Positions 26,340 to 53,103 are shown, numbered from the stretch's first letter. The stretch: 64,000 nt of DNA from Ficedula albicollis (GCF_000247815.1 NC_021693.1:274595-338594), one strand, 5' to 3'. The notes: generated by a model not told the origin, from the sequence alone. Program-made: numbers and translations.

Positions 26340-27473
26340 GGAACCTGGCCAGCGATGAGGAACAGGCGACCGGGCTGGAACGGAAGGTGATGGAGGCCAT
26401 GAACAAGGGTCAGGTGAGTGCCGTGGGTTGAGCCCGTGGAGGGCTCGGGACGGGCTGTGGAGGGAGGGGCTGTTTCTGGGGGTAAGGTGGTGTCTTTGAG
26501 AGTATCTCTTGGGGATCTGGGTGGGGGGATCTCTGGGGAACCCTGCGGTTTCTCGAGGGATGACAGGGCGCTCTGCGGCGGTTTCAGGCTTTGACTTGCC
26601 TTGGAGGGGCAGAGTTTGGTTGATGAGTGGGGAGTCGGAGGGTTTTCTGAGGGGGCTGAGGGGATGGCGAGGGGTTCAGGGTTAATTCAGAGTTCTGGTG
26701 TCCTTGATGGGGGCAGAGTCTGAGGGGTGAGAAGATCTGGGGATCCCAGGGAGTTTGGGGAGTGCTCGGGTGGTGGTGGGGTCATCTGGAGTGGGTGTTT
26801 CAGGGTTTTGGTGTCCGTGGAGGGTTGCAGGGTCTAGGGTTGGGGAGTTCTTGGGAGGGTCTGGGGGTGGAACTGGGGGACTGCAGAGTGCCCTGGTCAG
26901 TTTGGGGTTCTCATAGACAGGCTGCTCTCAGGGGGTGTTGTGGGTGTGAGGGTTGGAGGGGCAGCTGGGGGCTCTGGGGTGCTCACATTCCGGGGGTGTC
27001 CCTGCTCCCCCTGTGCCGCAGGATCCCTACAGCATGTTCCGGCCCAAGCGCTACATGGGCACCAAGGAGGACCCAAACCTCGTGCCCTCCATCACCAACA
27101 AGCGCATCGTGGGCTGTGTCTGTGAGTGGCCCCATCCCTGCTGTGTGTCTGTCCTGCTCCTCTCTCTGTGTGTCCGTCCTTGCACCCGTGCCTGTTCATA
27201 GTGTTTGTGTGTCCGTTCTTGTCCCTTGTCTGTTTGTCCATGCCCCTCTGTCCTGCTCTGTCCCACACTGTCCATGTCCCCTGTTCCTCTCCCTCATGTG
27301 TGTCCCTCCCTGTCCCCTGTCCCACACTGTTCCTGACCCACGCTGTCCCTGTTCCCCCAGGTGAGGAGGACAACAGCTACGTGGTTTGGTTCTGGCTGCA
27401 CAAGGGCGAGGCTCAGCGCTGCCCCTCCTGTGGTGCCCACTACAAACTGATCCCCCATGAGCTGCCCCACTGA
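26340..27473 (+). CDS. COX5B: Cytochrome c oxidase subunit 5B, mitochondrial (COX5B), exons 2-4; exon 1 lost
   Basis: A nuclear-encoded subunit of complex IV on the matrix side, binding one zinc. Visible exons are 26340-26413, 27022-27121 and 27361-27473, in consistent phase. Landmarks are [35 protein letters not shown], then CVCEEDN and [18 protein letters not shown]. The four zinc-ligand cysteines (CxC and CxxC) are all present. Exon 1, which would carry the mitochondrial targeting sequence and start codon, falls in the poly-G run at 25586-26292. A GATAAA variant poly(A) hexamer lies at 27547-27552. Confidence 0.96.
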
Positions 27474-27546
27474 GGGGGCTGCAGGACCCTCCACCCTCTC
27501 CTCCCCGGGATGCCGGGGCCCTGTTGAACCCCCCTGAGTCACCCCA

Positions 27547-27552
27547 GATAAA
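27547..27552 (+). terminator. COX5B: Possible COX5B poly(A) signal (GATAAA variant)
   Basis: A variant hexamer 73 bases after the stop; the transcript's short 3' UTR fits the gene. Confidence 0.4.
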
Positions 27553-27559
27553 GAGGTTG

Positions 27560-28380
27560 TGTGGAGAGCCTGACTCTGTCTGTGCTGGGGATGCAGTGGG
27601 GTGGGAGGATCAGGTGTCACCATAAGTGGGGAGGGGACATGGGGGTCTGAGGAGGACACCATGGCATAGGAGCAGTATTTGGGGTGAGGGGAGCCCATTT
27701 CATTGTCCCTCTGCTCTGGGGTTGGGGGGGTCCTGGGGAAAGCCTACTGGGTCCTGTTGCTGCTTTGTCCTGAGCACTGAGGGGGCGTTGGGTTGGTCCC
27801 GCAGCCTCCTGGGCAGATCACCACCCCACTCACACAGGGTACACAGAGTACCTCCCCAGTGTCCCGCTGGGGGCCTGTTTGTCCCCTTGGACATGATCTT
27901 GCCTGTCCCGTGGGTGACACCCCTGTGGGCAGGAGCCTCGTCCTGCTGCTGGAGGGTCCCAGAGTGCTGGTCCTGCCAGGCACCTGTGGCTCCATCTTCC
28001 TCTGAGGGGACTCAGAAGGTCCCACCAAATGCAAGTAGGTCCCCAGGGGTTCCCAGGAGATCCTCATGGGACCTCAGGAAGTCCCCAGAGGTTCCCAGGT
28101 GATCCCAAGCAGCCGCAGGAGATCCTCACAAGGCCATAGGAAGGCCCCGAAGGTTCCCAGGAGATGCTAGGAAGTCCCTGTTGGTTCCCATAAGATCCCC
28201 AGCCATCCTGCATGGTCCCAGGGTGTCCCTTAGGCGGGCCACATCCCCAACAGGAGGACTTCCCTTGGGTGGGTCATCCCATGCTGCAGAGGAGTATGGG
28301 TTGTGCCCTCCAGGCCCTGCTCAGGGGTCTTGGGGCCCAGGGAAGACCTGGAGGCTACCTGTCTGAAGTGTGGCCCCAGT
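27560..28380. repeat. Intergenic region with degenerate AGGTTCCCAGGAGATCC repeats
   Basis: About 28010-28230 holds loosely repeated units (AGGTCCCCAG..GGTTCCCAGGAGATCCTC). The rest is unique non-coding sequence. No gene recognised. Confidence 0.5.
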
Positions 28381-28384
28381 GCTA

Positions 28385-31963
<3,579 letters not shown>

Positions 31964-32156
31964 TCGGCTTGTGGTTTTTCCTTCATTTTTCCCTTTTTTT
32001 TTTTTTTCTTTTCTCCTCTTTCCACGGTTTTTTCGGTTTTTTTTTCTTTTTGTTTTGTTTTGGGGGGGCTTTTGTTTGTTTGTTTGTTTGTTTGTTTGTT
32101 TTTGGGATGAAAACTCCGGGTGCCCGAACTGGAGCCCGCCCCGAGCTGGCGGCTCC

Positions 32157-32408
32157 CTGATAATTAGGGAAGATTTCCTCGGTTTTGCCGATTTCTAACC
32201 GTTTTTCCCCCCCCTCCCCGTTTCCCGCCGGGAAGGGGGAGGCGCCGGCACAACGCACAAGGAAAAATTCGACGGGGCGCTCTCTGATAATTAGGGAAGA
32301 TTTCCTCGGTTTTGCCGATTTCTAACCGTTTTTCCCCCCCCTCCCCGTTTCCCGCCGGGAAGGGGGAGGCGCCGGCACAAAGCACAAGGAAAAATTCGAC
32401 GGGGCGAA
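32157..32408. repeat. 127-bp tandem duplication in the PURB 3' region
   Basis: CTGATAATTAGGGAAG starts copies at 32157 and 32284; the copies differ at one base (CAACGCAC versus CAAAGCAC). Confidence 0.9.
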
Positions 32409-33420
32409 CCATCTTCCCCTTCTCTCCAAATAAGGAGCCTCCGGCCCCGTTTCACCAGGACCCGCCGGAATCCGCCCCTTGGCTTCACCCGATTTGGATT
32501 TTCCGGTCCCAAATCCGTGGCCACGCCCGGCCCCTGCACCTTGGGGGTGGATTTTGGAGGTTTATTGTTAGTTTTTGCCTCCTTTTGTCTTTTTTTGCCT
32601 CCATGGGTCTGGCCCTGGTGCCGCCTGGTCCCTCCAGCCACCTCCTATTAAACACATTTTTCCACTCTCAAATAGTCTTTTTTTAAAATTCTTTTTCACT
32701 CCCTCAGCTCAGGCCTGCCCTGTCCAGAATTCCAGTTTTTCACCCTGTTTTCCCATAACTCTGAACTCCATCGCTCTCATTCCAGGGTTTTGCCTCTTCT
32801 TCTCCAACGGTTCCACCACTTTTAGGACTTTCCTTTTTTTTTTTTTTTTTTTTTTTTTTTTCCCCTTTTAATCCATTTTTGGGAGCCCAGTGAGCTGTCT
32901 CTTTAATTTATTACCACGGATCCGGCATCTCCCTCTCTCCGTATTTATTGGGAAGTGAGGAACAGCCACAGACCCCTGGGGGACCCCCCGCGCCGCAGGG
33001 ACGCCGCTGTCCATCCGTCCATCCGGCCCCTGGCCCCATCCCGCTGCTCCCGCCGCTGCCGTCGCTCTTTTTAAAGGGATTTTTAAAGCGAATTTCTTCC
33101 ATTTATCCCGTTTTTAAGCCTTCTCCGTCGCAAAGGACCTGGATCCCTCACTCACTCACACGGGAGCAATAGTCCTTCCTCGATGGCCGATGTGTCCGTA
33201 CTGTATTTTGTACCCTCAGGCAGCTCTTTCCGGTGAATTCCTGCTGTATCCACCCATCCTCCTGGTCCTGTGTTCTTTGCCACGGAGAAAAACCATAAAC
33301 CACGACGGCGACGATGGATTTGGGGGGAAAAAGGCTCCCAGCTCCGCGGGACTCACCGGCGTCCAGCCGCGGGACCTCTCCTTTTATTTTTGAAGAGGAT
33401 GAGATATATATATATATATA

Positions 33421-33624
<204 letters not shown>

Positions 33625-33660
33625 TATATATATAAAAATATATATATATTCCTTTGGGTT

Positions 33661-34082
33661 TCTTTCTTTTGGCTGAATTGCGGTGATTTGGCCTTATTTC
33701 TACTTCGGGATAGCGGCGGAATCGCTGCTGGCCCAGCCCAGCTCTGTGGAGNNNNNNNNNNNNNNNNNNNNNNNNNNNNNNNNNNNNNNNNNNNNNNNNN
33801 NNNNNNNNNNNNNNNNNNNNNNNNNNNNNNNNNNNNNNNNNNNNNNNNNNNNNNNNNNNNNNNNNNNNNNNNNNNNNNNNNNNNNNNNNNNNNNNNNNNN
33901 NNNNNNNNNNNNNNNNNNNNNNNNNNNNNNNNNNNNNNNNNNNNNNNNNNNNNNNNNNNNNNNNNNNNNNNNNNNNNNNNNNNNNNNNNNNTTTCTTTCT
34001 TTTGGCTGAATTGCGGTGATTTGGCCTTATTTCTACTTCGGGATAGCGGCGGAATCGCTGCTGGCCCAGCCCAGCTCTGTGG
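33661..34082. repeat. 91-bp identical flanks around an N gap
   Basis: 33661-33751 recurs as 33992-34082 on the other side of 240 N (33752-33991). This is most simply a failed overlap rather than a real repeat. Confidence 0.9.
33752..33991. other. Assembly gap (240 N)
   Basis: A run of N between two copies of the same 91 bases. Confidence 1.
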
Positions 34083-34617
34083 AGGCGGCTAGAAAGGGGG
34101 GGGGGGGGCATGGAAGAGGAAAAAAAAAAAAAAAAAGGCAAAACCACCAAAATCCAGTAATAAACCCAAAAAAACAGCTCCCAGCGTTGGCTCAGGGAGC
34201 CTTTCCTGGCCAGAGAAGCGCTGGATCCATGGACACAACCTCCCACAGCTCCATTTGGGTGGGAAGAGCAGAGCACGTCGGAGGAAGACAGCGGAAAAAA
34301 CAGGCAAAATGAGATAAAATAAGGAAAAAAGGGGATTTGAGGTGCCAGCTGGAGCGAGGGGACCAGCCATGGGGGCTGTCATGGGGAAGGGGATCTCGGG
34401 AGGCAGTTTTGGGGTTTTTTTCTCTTGGAGCCCCCTAGGAGCCGTTGGGTGTTTCCCAGGAAAGTGGGACAATGCCGGCATCTCCCCCGAACCCTCTTCC
34501 CATCCTTGTGTGTATAGACATGGCTGTGTGTACATAGCTCAGATTCGGTTGGGTTTTGGGTTGAATTCTGTAGAAATTGGGCAAATGGCTTTTTTTTTTT
34601 TTTTAATTTTTAAACCA

Positions 34618-34717
<100 letters not shown>

Positions 34718-35025
34718 TTTTTTTTTTTTTTTTTAATTTTTAAACCACAAATAGGGGGAAAAATATCCCAGATTCCTGGTACTTCCAGCTTTGCTGCCCC
34801 AGAGGCGCTGATGGAGAATGCGATGGTGGCTGTACAGACAGAATATTGGAAGTCTCATACAATGCCCCAAAACCCACTGGAAAATACCCCAAATGGCTGG
34901 GTCTGGAGCAGGTGGTGCTTCCAGGGCAAGTTCAAACAGCTTCAATTCTTTTTGCCCTAAAAAATACGGAAGAAAATTCAGATTCTCCTACCTTGTTTCC
35001 AGGCAATTTGGGGGCAGTGAGGGAT

Positions 35026-35061
35026 GGGGGGGGGGGGGGGGGGGGGGTGGGGGGGGGGGGG
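35026..35061. other. Short poly-G run with one T
   Basis: About 36 bases of G interrupted once; no repeated flank. Confidence 0.7.
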
Positions 35062-35544
35062 CATGCCAGTGGTGACGCCTCATGTTGGTGACAAAACCAA
35101 CCCAATCCCTCACTGGCCTCTCAAAAAAAAAAGCAAAAAGTGGAAAAAAATTGCAAAAAAGCCTGGAAAAGATTTATAAAAAGCAGCTGAGGGAGCATTG
35201 GGGGTATGCAGGGTGGTGCACCATGGAGCTCAGCAGGTATTCCCAGTGGGAAATCCCAGCTGGCTCCATGGATGTTCCCAGATTTTCCTGCAGGGCGAGG
35301 CCTGGCCACGGGTGCCATCGCCCTCCTCATCCTCACAGAGCCGGTGGAGCCGGCGGCACTGGGGCCAAGCCGTGCAGAGCTGGGCTTGGGTGTTGGCAGG
35401 AGAACCTAGATCCGGGCGGGACGGCCTGGAGCCCCCGGGGCTTCTGGCCTCAGAGCAGCAGCTGGGAGCAGGTCCAGCACGGGTGGCTCACTGGGCCTCA
35501 GCACATGAGCCAGGAGGCTGGGACAGCATCAGTGGGGAGAGCAC

Positions 35545-35960
35545 TGGATCTTCCTCCAAGAGCCAGGCCCTCCCAGAATTGGATTATCTGACAGCTGGGT
35601 CCTCCAAGAATTGTATCCTCCAAAAGCTGTGTCCTCTGAGTGCCCGATCCTCCTCCAAGAGCTGGATCCTCCTTCAAGAGTTGGATCCTTCAAGAACTGG
35701 ATCCTCCAAGAGCTGGATCCTCCCAGCACCAGATCCTTCTCTGAGTGCTAGATTCTCCTCCAGGAGCCAGGTCCTCCTCCAAGTTGGATCCTCTGAGAGC
35801 TAGATCCTCTGAGAGTTGGATCCTCCAAACACTAGACCCTCCTCTTCGAGCTGGGTTCTCCTGCAAGCAGCAGATCCTCCTCGGAGAGTTGGATCCTCTG
35901 AGAACTGGATCCTATGAATGTTGGATCCCCCTCCGAGCACCGGGTCCTCCTCAGAGCAGC
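35545..35960. repeat. Minisatellite of about 15-18 bp units (GAGCTGGATCCTCC)
   Basis: More than fifteen degenerate copies of AAGAGCTGGATCCTCC are visible, inside the presumed PURB 3' region. Confidence 0.85.
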
Positions 35961-36301
35961 AGATCCCGGGGGCGCCACCTCCCTCCCCGAGCGCTCGCCA
36001 TGATGTCCCTTTGCCGAAAAGAGAAAAAAAAAAAGTTTTATTCCTGTTATTTTTTTAATGAAAGAAAAACAAAAACTAAAGCAAACCTGCACTTTAGGCG
36101 GCCGGGGGGGCCGGGGCCCCCGTGTCCCTTCCCTGCGGCCGGCGGGGCGGCTCCAGGGGCCGGAGGCAGGTCCTGGGTGTTACCACTAGCGCAGACGAGG
36201 CCGACGCGACGAACTCCTCCTGCTCCGAGCACTCCTGACGTAGCAGATTTTTGCAAATGGAGTTTTACAGTCTATATTTAAAGAATTGTATGTTTGTAAC
36301 A

Positions 36302-36307
36302 AATAAA
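36302..36307 (+). terminator. PURB: Poly(A) signal, probably of PURB
   Basis: AATAAA after an AT-rich stretch (TATATTTAAAGAATTG); transcripts on this strand probably end shortly after it. Confidence 0.55.
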
Positions 36308-36559
36308 GTATGCGGAAAAGTGAATGAAAACCAGCCCGGGCCTGACTTGCTCTTTGGGGGTGTCATGGGGGGCTCTGGAGGGTGGAGCTGGTGCCACCAT
36401 TGTGGTGAGGGGTGGGATGGTCACCCTGCGGCATTGCAGGGACATGCGGGATGTCGTGAAGGCGTCGGGGGCACAAAGAGGGAACGTGGAGTCCCCCACC
36501 TTGTCCTGAGGGGAACGCCTGACTCAGGGGAGTTGGGAGTGTGAGGTACCAGCACGGTG

Positions 36560-36990
36560 GGGAGGGAGAGGGTTTGGCGTGGCTTAGGCATGTTGTGTCA
36601 CAGCTCAGGCTGGCGTGTGCACAGGTATAATGTGTGTGTGGGCGTGTGTGAAGTGAGAGCGAAGTGTGCGTGCCAACACACGGCTGCCTGGTGTGTGTGT
36701 GAGTAAGGTGTGTGTAAAGTGAGTATAAGGCATTTGTGCCATCACATGGCTGCCGGTTGTGGGTGTGTGTGTAAAATGTGTGTAAGGCATGCGTGCCATC
36801 ACATGGTTGCCTGCTGTGTGCTGGTGTAAGGCTGGGAGGGTTTGGAGTGGCCAGTGTGTGCCGTGGCTCAGGCAGGTTCGCGCACAGGTGTGTGCGAGCA
36901 GGTGTGAAAGGCTTGTGCGCCACACACGACTGCGTGGTGCGTGTGCCACCACACGGCTGTGCCACGCGTGCAGGTGCGCGTATCGTGCTC
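36560..36990. repeat. TG-rich minisatellite
   Basis: Degenerate units of about 60-65 bp built from GTGTGTGTG, GTAAGG and GTGCCATCACATGGCTGCC recur about five times. Confidence 0.8.
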
Positions 36991-38580
36991 GTGCACAGGC
37001 ACGGCGCCGTGCCCGCCAGGGCTGTGTGCCGTGTCCCCGCCGTGCCCGTGCCGTGTCCCCACCGGCGGTGCCGCAGCCCCCGCCCCCCGCGCTGCGGCTC
37101 CCTGCGGGCTCGGGCTCATCTGAGGACAAGCTGGGACCCGCCTGCGCATGAGCCGCCGTCACCGCCATCACTGCCACCGCCACCGGGGACTCGTGCGACC
37201 CCCGAGCGCCCCGCGGCTCCTTCCCATCCCGAACCCCCGGCCCGCATATCCCTGGGGCCGGAGGGAGCGGCTCCTCCGGCCCCATCCTCGGCCCCATCCC
37301 ACCCCGCAGCTGCTCCGGGGTCCCCCCGGCTAGACCCGGGGGTCGAGGGAGCTGGGGACAGCTGAAGGGGCCCCGGGGACAGCCGGGGGCCCCCTGGATG
37401 GAGCGCGGGGGGGCGCAGCCCGCGGCAGTTGCTGACCGGGGCAGGTGCGGACGGTACCGCCCGCCCGGGTGCCGGGAGCAGCTGCGGGGTGAGGGGCTGG
37501 GGGCACCCTGAGGCTCCACGGCAGCTGCAGCGAGGGGCGGGGGATGCGCGGTGCCCCCCAGCCCCTGCCCGGGGCTGAGGGCAAAGCCGCCGGGGAGGCA
37601 CCTCGGGAAGGACAGTGACAGATGCCTTCGTCATCCTCCTCCTCCTCGCTCTCCTCCTCCCAGCCCGTGCCTCAGCCATGGTGCAGCCGGGGCAGGGAGG
37701 GGGACTGGGGGCCGTCTCAAGGTCCCCGGCAGCTGCAGCGAGGGGCCCGGGCTGCACGGTGCGGGGAAACCGTGGCACCGAGGCCGGGACAGCCGGTGGG
37801 GGGAGCAGTAACAGGTGCCTCCCTCTCGCAGCCCGTAGCTCGGCTGAGTGGGCGTGGGGCTGGGGCTGTGCGGTGCCCTCCACCCCGCCCGCTGCTGGGG
37901 GGAAACTGAGGCGCGGCAGCCGGGACAGCCGATGGCCGCGGGGACAGTGACCGCCGGGCGCAGCCGGGCGGAACGGAGCCCACCGGCTCCGCAACCGCTG
38001 CCCCGTCACCGACTCTCGCTTAGGAATCCCCAGCTCCATTTATAAACCCAGCTCCTCACGCAGTCAGGTTCCATTTGACACTGAAAGGGGCCCGTCGTTA
38101 AGAAATTGAGTTTTTATTTACTGTGACACGTTTGTTCTGAAAACGGGTCCTTTTTCCCCCAACAGTGCCGTGGATTTTTGGGCTTTTTGGCCACATTTGA
38201 CCCCTGCCGTCACCACTGAAAGTCCTTCCAGCCACTCAAGGTCCGCCCCAGCCCCCAGTTCGGCCCGGAGGCTGCGGGGTCCATGTTACCTCACTACAGC
38301 TGCACTTAGCACTCGTCCTACGGGGCAGCGCCGGCTTATTTCTGTACTGCCCCGAAGAAACACAGGGAGGGTCAGAGGCACCGGCGGGCCTGGGTTTCCC
38401 CGGGTGGGCTCCCCTCACGTCGGCGCCTATCTCAGCCCCGAGCAGGGCCAGGCCACCTCAGAGCGAAGCCCCCGACCCCGCGGAACCCTTTTAGCAGACC
38501 CGGGGCTCTCCCGGGCCCGCCAAACCCCCGCCCCCCTACCGGCTCCCTCACACAAACACGACACGGGGCGGAGCGATGAA
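36991..38580. other. GC-rich intergenic region between PURB and H2AZ2
   Basis: CpG-rich at 37000-38000 with diverged repeats (GGCAGCTGCAGCGAGGGGC at about 37520 and 37729). ORFs here have no recognisable homology. I see no gene. Confidence 0.4.
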
Positions 38581-38582
38581 AT

Positions 38583-39122
<540 letters not shown>

Positions 39123-39212
39123 GCCCCCGCCCGGGCGGGTCATTGTCTGGCGGCTCCTGAGGCGGGTCGGGCGCGGCGGTGGCTTTGGGGTTCGGACGGC
39201 GGCAGTGGTATC

Positions 39213-43435
<4,223 letters not shown>

Positions 43436-44278
43436 AGGGAGTGTGGCACCGGATCCCCCGTCATCGTACTGTACCTGGGCACAGGAACATCTCGGGGATA
43501 CGAGCAACTTTTTTCTAAGAAATAGTTAAAAGGAAGAGCATAGAGGATTGACTGTAGAGGAAATATTGGGATGGGTTTAGATTCTGAGTAGGACACAAGG
43601 TGGGCTGTGGGGTGGCAGCCAGGGGTGGGCGAGTGGCTCGGCTGCCCCCAAGTTTTATACAAAAATGGAACCCATAAACAATTTTTTACAAAAATCCCGA
43701 GTGTTGTCTCCAGTGGCGGTGGGGGAAGCGGTGTGGGGATGCCCCCAGTACCAGAACCAGAGCATCCCATCAAATAAGCGCCTGTGCCAATACGCTGTGA
43801 GTGACAAGTGCTGTGCAGATGTTTGGTGGGGTGGGGCATGTTCCAAGGCCCTGCCTGCCGGGAGCACAGGGCCAGGTCTGTCCATCTGTCCTGGCCTGGA
43901 CACAGGAGTGTTTGTGTGTGTCTGTCCCACCCCGAGGGGTGTCTGTAGGTGCATGTGATGCAGGGCTGGGGGTGCCAGTGATCAGGCAGCCCGCAGCAAA
44001 TGGCTGCTGGGAGTCCGGTGTCTGTCTGTGGCTGCAGGGAATGTCAGTCCTGGGTGTCACTCTGTCCTAGACACGTGGCTCCTGCCCAAGCTCCCGCCAA
44101 GCCCTGTATGTAGCAGCTGGATACGGGGGTGCTCCGAGCCGGGCCCGGAGGCGGTGGCGGGGGGAGCCGGACCGGCGGCGGCTCCTGCACTGGCAACACT
44201 GGGCGCCGGTTGCATCAGGCGTCAAGTGGCACCAACGGCATAGGACACCATCAGGGCCGCGCCCGGGCTCAGACCAGC
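43436..44278. other. H2AZ2 3' UTR and intergenic region toward MAT2A
   Basis: Non-coding sequence. A weak CATAAA at about 43672 could serve as the H2AZ2 poly(A) signal. The sequence is free of poly-G, so the H2AZ2-MAT2A neighbourhood is continuous. Confidence 0.45.
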
Positions 44279-44736
44279 CCCGCCGGGCCGTAGCGCCTGG
44301 GGCAGCCGTGGGACCGGCTGCGACCGGGGCCAGGGCCGGGGCTGGGGCCCGGCCGAGTTCGGTCCCGGCCGGCCCGATGTCGCACAATGGCGACGCCGGT
44401 CTGCGCAAGATGGCGGCGGGGGGCCGGGCCGTCCTCGCTGCCCGCGGGCCGTTCACTACGCATGCGCTCTCCATGCCGTCGCCGGGCGCATGCGTGCGCC
44501 GCCGAGATCGGCCCGCCGGGCCGTAGCGCCTGGGGCAGCCGTGGGACCGGCTGCGACCGGGGCCAGGGCCGGGGCTGGGGCCCGGCCGAGTTCGGTCCCG
44601 GCCGGCCCGATGTCGCACAATGGCGACGCCGGTCTGCGCAAGATGGCGGCGGGGGGCCGGGCCGTCCTCGCTGCCCGCGGGCCGTTCACTGCGCATGCGC
44701 TCTCCATGCCGTCGCCGGGCGCATGCGTGCGCCGCC
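44279..44736. repeat. 233-bp tandem duplication joined by an adapter remnant
   Basis: 44279-44504 recurs as 44512-44736 with one visible mismatch (44457 A versus 44690 G). Between the copies lie exactly seven bases, AGATCGG (44505-44511), the first seven of the Illumina adapter. Each copy has AAGATGGCGGC (YY1 consensus) and GCGCATGCG (NRF1-like) motifs. Confidence 0.9.
44640..44735 (+). promoter_or_regulatory. YY1/NRF1-type CpG-island promoter elements upstream of MAT2A
   Basis: AAGATGGCGGC at about 44640-44650, GCGCATGCGC at 44691-44700 and GCGCATGCGTGC at 44719-44730. They lie about 350 bp upstream of the MAT2A TATA box, so they may serve an upstream or alternative transcript. Confidence 0.4.
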
Positions 44737-45007
44737 GCGCGCCTCGAGCCCCGGAGCCCCGCGGGAGGCACCATGCGGCCACTACGGGGGAGTACGTCGG
44801 GCGCATCAGTGCCCGCCCGCAGCGCTGCACCGTGCTGGGCAGAGGAGCCGGCCTGACTGGCGCTTTAGCTCCTGTGAGTGCCCGGCTGGCGGCGGGGCGC
44901 TACGGGCTGCCCGGCGGTTGAGCCCAAGCTCCGCGTTACGTAACGTGCTCCCCCTGCCTGACTGCAGTGGTTCTGGACCCCCGCCCCCGTGGCGCGTATT
45001 ACGCTCG

Positions 45008-45082
45008 CCATTGGCTGGACGCAGCAGCGGGGCGGGGCGAGAAGGCTATAAATAAAGGCGCTGAGAAAGGGGCCGCGTTCAG
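45008..45082 (+). promoter_or_regulatory. MAT2A: MAT2A core promoter with TATA box
   Basis: An inverted CCAAT (ATTGG at about 45010), a GC box (GGGGCGGGGCG at about 45030) and TATAAATA at 45047-45054. A TTCAGTCC initiator-like site at about 45079-45086 is about 30 bases downstream of the TATA box and about 75 bases before the ATG. Confidence 0.75.
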
Positions 45083-45156
45083 TCCATCGCTGCTGTGCTT
45101 AGGTTGCGTTGCTCCGGTGCTCTCCCCTTCCGCCTGTCGCCGCCCATCGCGCCGCC

Positions 45157-51439
<6,283 letters not shown>

Positions 51440-51474
51440 GAAAAAAGAGCATTGTTAGGGCTTTTCCCCCCACT

Positions 51475-51507
51475 CCTGCGGGCGTAGGATACAGAGAAGC
51501 CCGTGGG
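51475..51507 (+). promoter_or_regulatory. MAT2A: METTL16-type hairpin hp1 of the MAT2A 3' UTR
   Basis: CCTGCGGGC (51475-51483) pairs with GCCCGTGGG (51499-51507) in nine pairs, two of them G-U. The loop GTAGGATACAGAGAA carries TACAGAGAA at 51490-51498. In mammals the hairpin nearest the stop codon recruits METTL16, whose dwell time promotes splicing of the last intron when SAM is low. Confidence 0.85.
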
Positions 51508-51532
51508 CTCTGGGGGAAAGAGCTCCCGGCCC

Positions 51533-51556
51533 CCCCCAGGCTCCCCAGCCCCGCCA

Positions 51557-51589
<33 letters not shown>

Positions 51590-51624
51590 CGGCCCCCCCC
51601 AGGCTCCCCAGCCCCGCCATTGTC
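51533..51624. repeat. Repeated flank around a poly-G run in the MAT2A 3' UTR
   Basis: CCCCCCAGGCTCCCCAGCCCCGCCA occurs before (ending 51556) and after (ending about 51619) the poly-G at 51557-51589; the true continuation is TTGTCTCTC. Confidence 0.9.
51557..51589. other. Poly-G run (33 bp), assembly artefact
   Basis: It sits between the repeated flanks in the MAT2A 3' UTR. Confidence 0.9.
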
Positions 51625-52384
51625 TCTCACCATCGTTTTGGTTGTGTGGGGACCATGTGCCTCTCCTGGAGCCCCCCCACCCGTGTCCCCCCAGATCCCT
51701 CTGGATAGTTTTTAACAAATCTGTCATTACTCCGAGCTGTGAGATGGAGAAAAAGGCCCAAGTGCCCTCTCTCACCCTTCCCCGTGCTCCCACAGTCCCA
51801 CTGTGGCAAGGGCCACCCCATTTTGGGTCCCAGCAGTCCTGCTGTGGGGGGATACCCCATTTTAACACTCTTTGTTCCCCCTTGACCCCAAATTCCACTA
51901 CATTAGGGGGACACCCCCATTTTGGCTCCCACTGCCCCCCCCTATCCTGCTGCGGTGGGGGGGCACACAAACCCCTGATTCTGGCTGTGTGTCTCCCCAA
52001 CAATCCCCATTCCACTGGGAGGATACTCATTTTGGCTCCCCCAGTCCCACTGGTGGGGAAGAAACTTCCCATTCCACCTCCCCACCCCCCTGGGACCTCA
52101 CTGGTGCTGTGTTTGGTTCTTAACCCTCATTTTTAACCTCTTTTTGTTCCAAAAATGCACATTTTTGGGGGACACGCTAAAACCAACATCCAAAATCCCC
52201 CTTGAGGGTTCAGTACCAGAGGAAAACATTTTACTTTTTTTTTCGGGGTTTTAATCCAAAAGCTGAAGCGACTCCCCAACTGCACAACCCCTCCACCCCC
52301 CAACTTTGTCCGAATTTTGGGGGGAAAGGGGGGGCATTTGGCGCTTGATACTTGAAGGTTTTGGTGTATTTATTGTGCGCCGAG

Positions 52385-52414
52385 GCGGGGGCGTGAGTAC
52401 AGAGAAGTCCCCGC
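52385..52414 (+). promoter_or_regulatory. MAT2A: Second METTL16-type hairpin in the MAT2A 3' UTR
   Basis: GCGGGGGC (52385-52392) pairs with GTCCCCGC (52407-52414) with one G-U pair. The loop GTGAGTACAGAGAA presents TACAGAGAA at 52398-52406. The downstream hairpins in mammals control mRNA stability through m6A; equivalence is inferred. Confidence 0.8.
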
Positions 52415-52444
52415 ACTCAGCCGGCAGCTCCTGATCCCTGAAAG

Positions 52445-52986
<542 letters not shown>

Positions 52987-53092
52987 CTTGAGGATTTTTT
53001 TTTTTTTTTTCTTCTTGGTTTTACTATTTTCGGGAGGTTTCGTCCGAATGTTTTGATCCACTGAATCCAAAAACAAATGAAAAAAATATCTC

Positions 53093-53098
53093 AATAAA
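53093..53098 (+). terminator. MAT2A: MAT2A poly(A) signal
   Basis: Canonical AATAAA in an AT-rich context near the end of the 3' UTR. Confidence 0.75.
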
Positions 53099-53103
53099 AG
53101 TGA

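Noticed and set aside
35198..36281. ORFs across the GGATCC minisatellite
   Set aside because: Open only because the repeat lacks stops; they lie in the presumed PURB 3' region.
44769..44856. Short ORF beginning ATGCGGCC upstream of MAT2A as a gene
   Set aside because: No homology and only about 27 codons from its ATG; it could be part of an upstream non-coding transcript, but nothing supports that.
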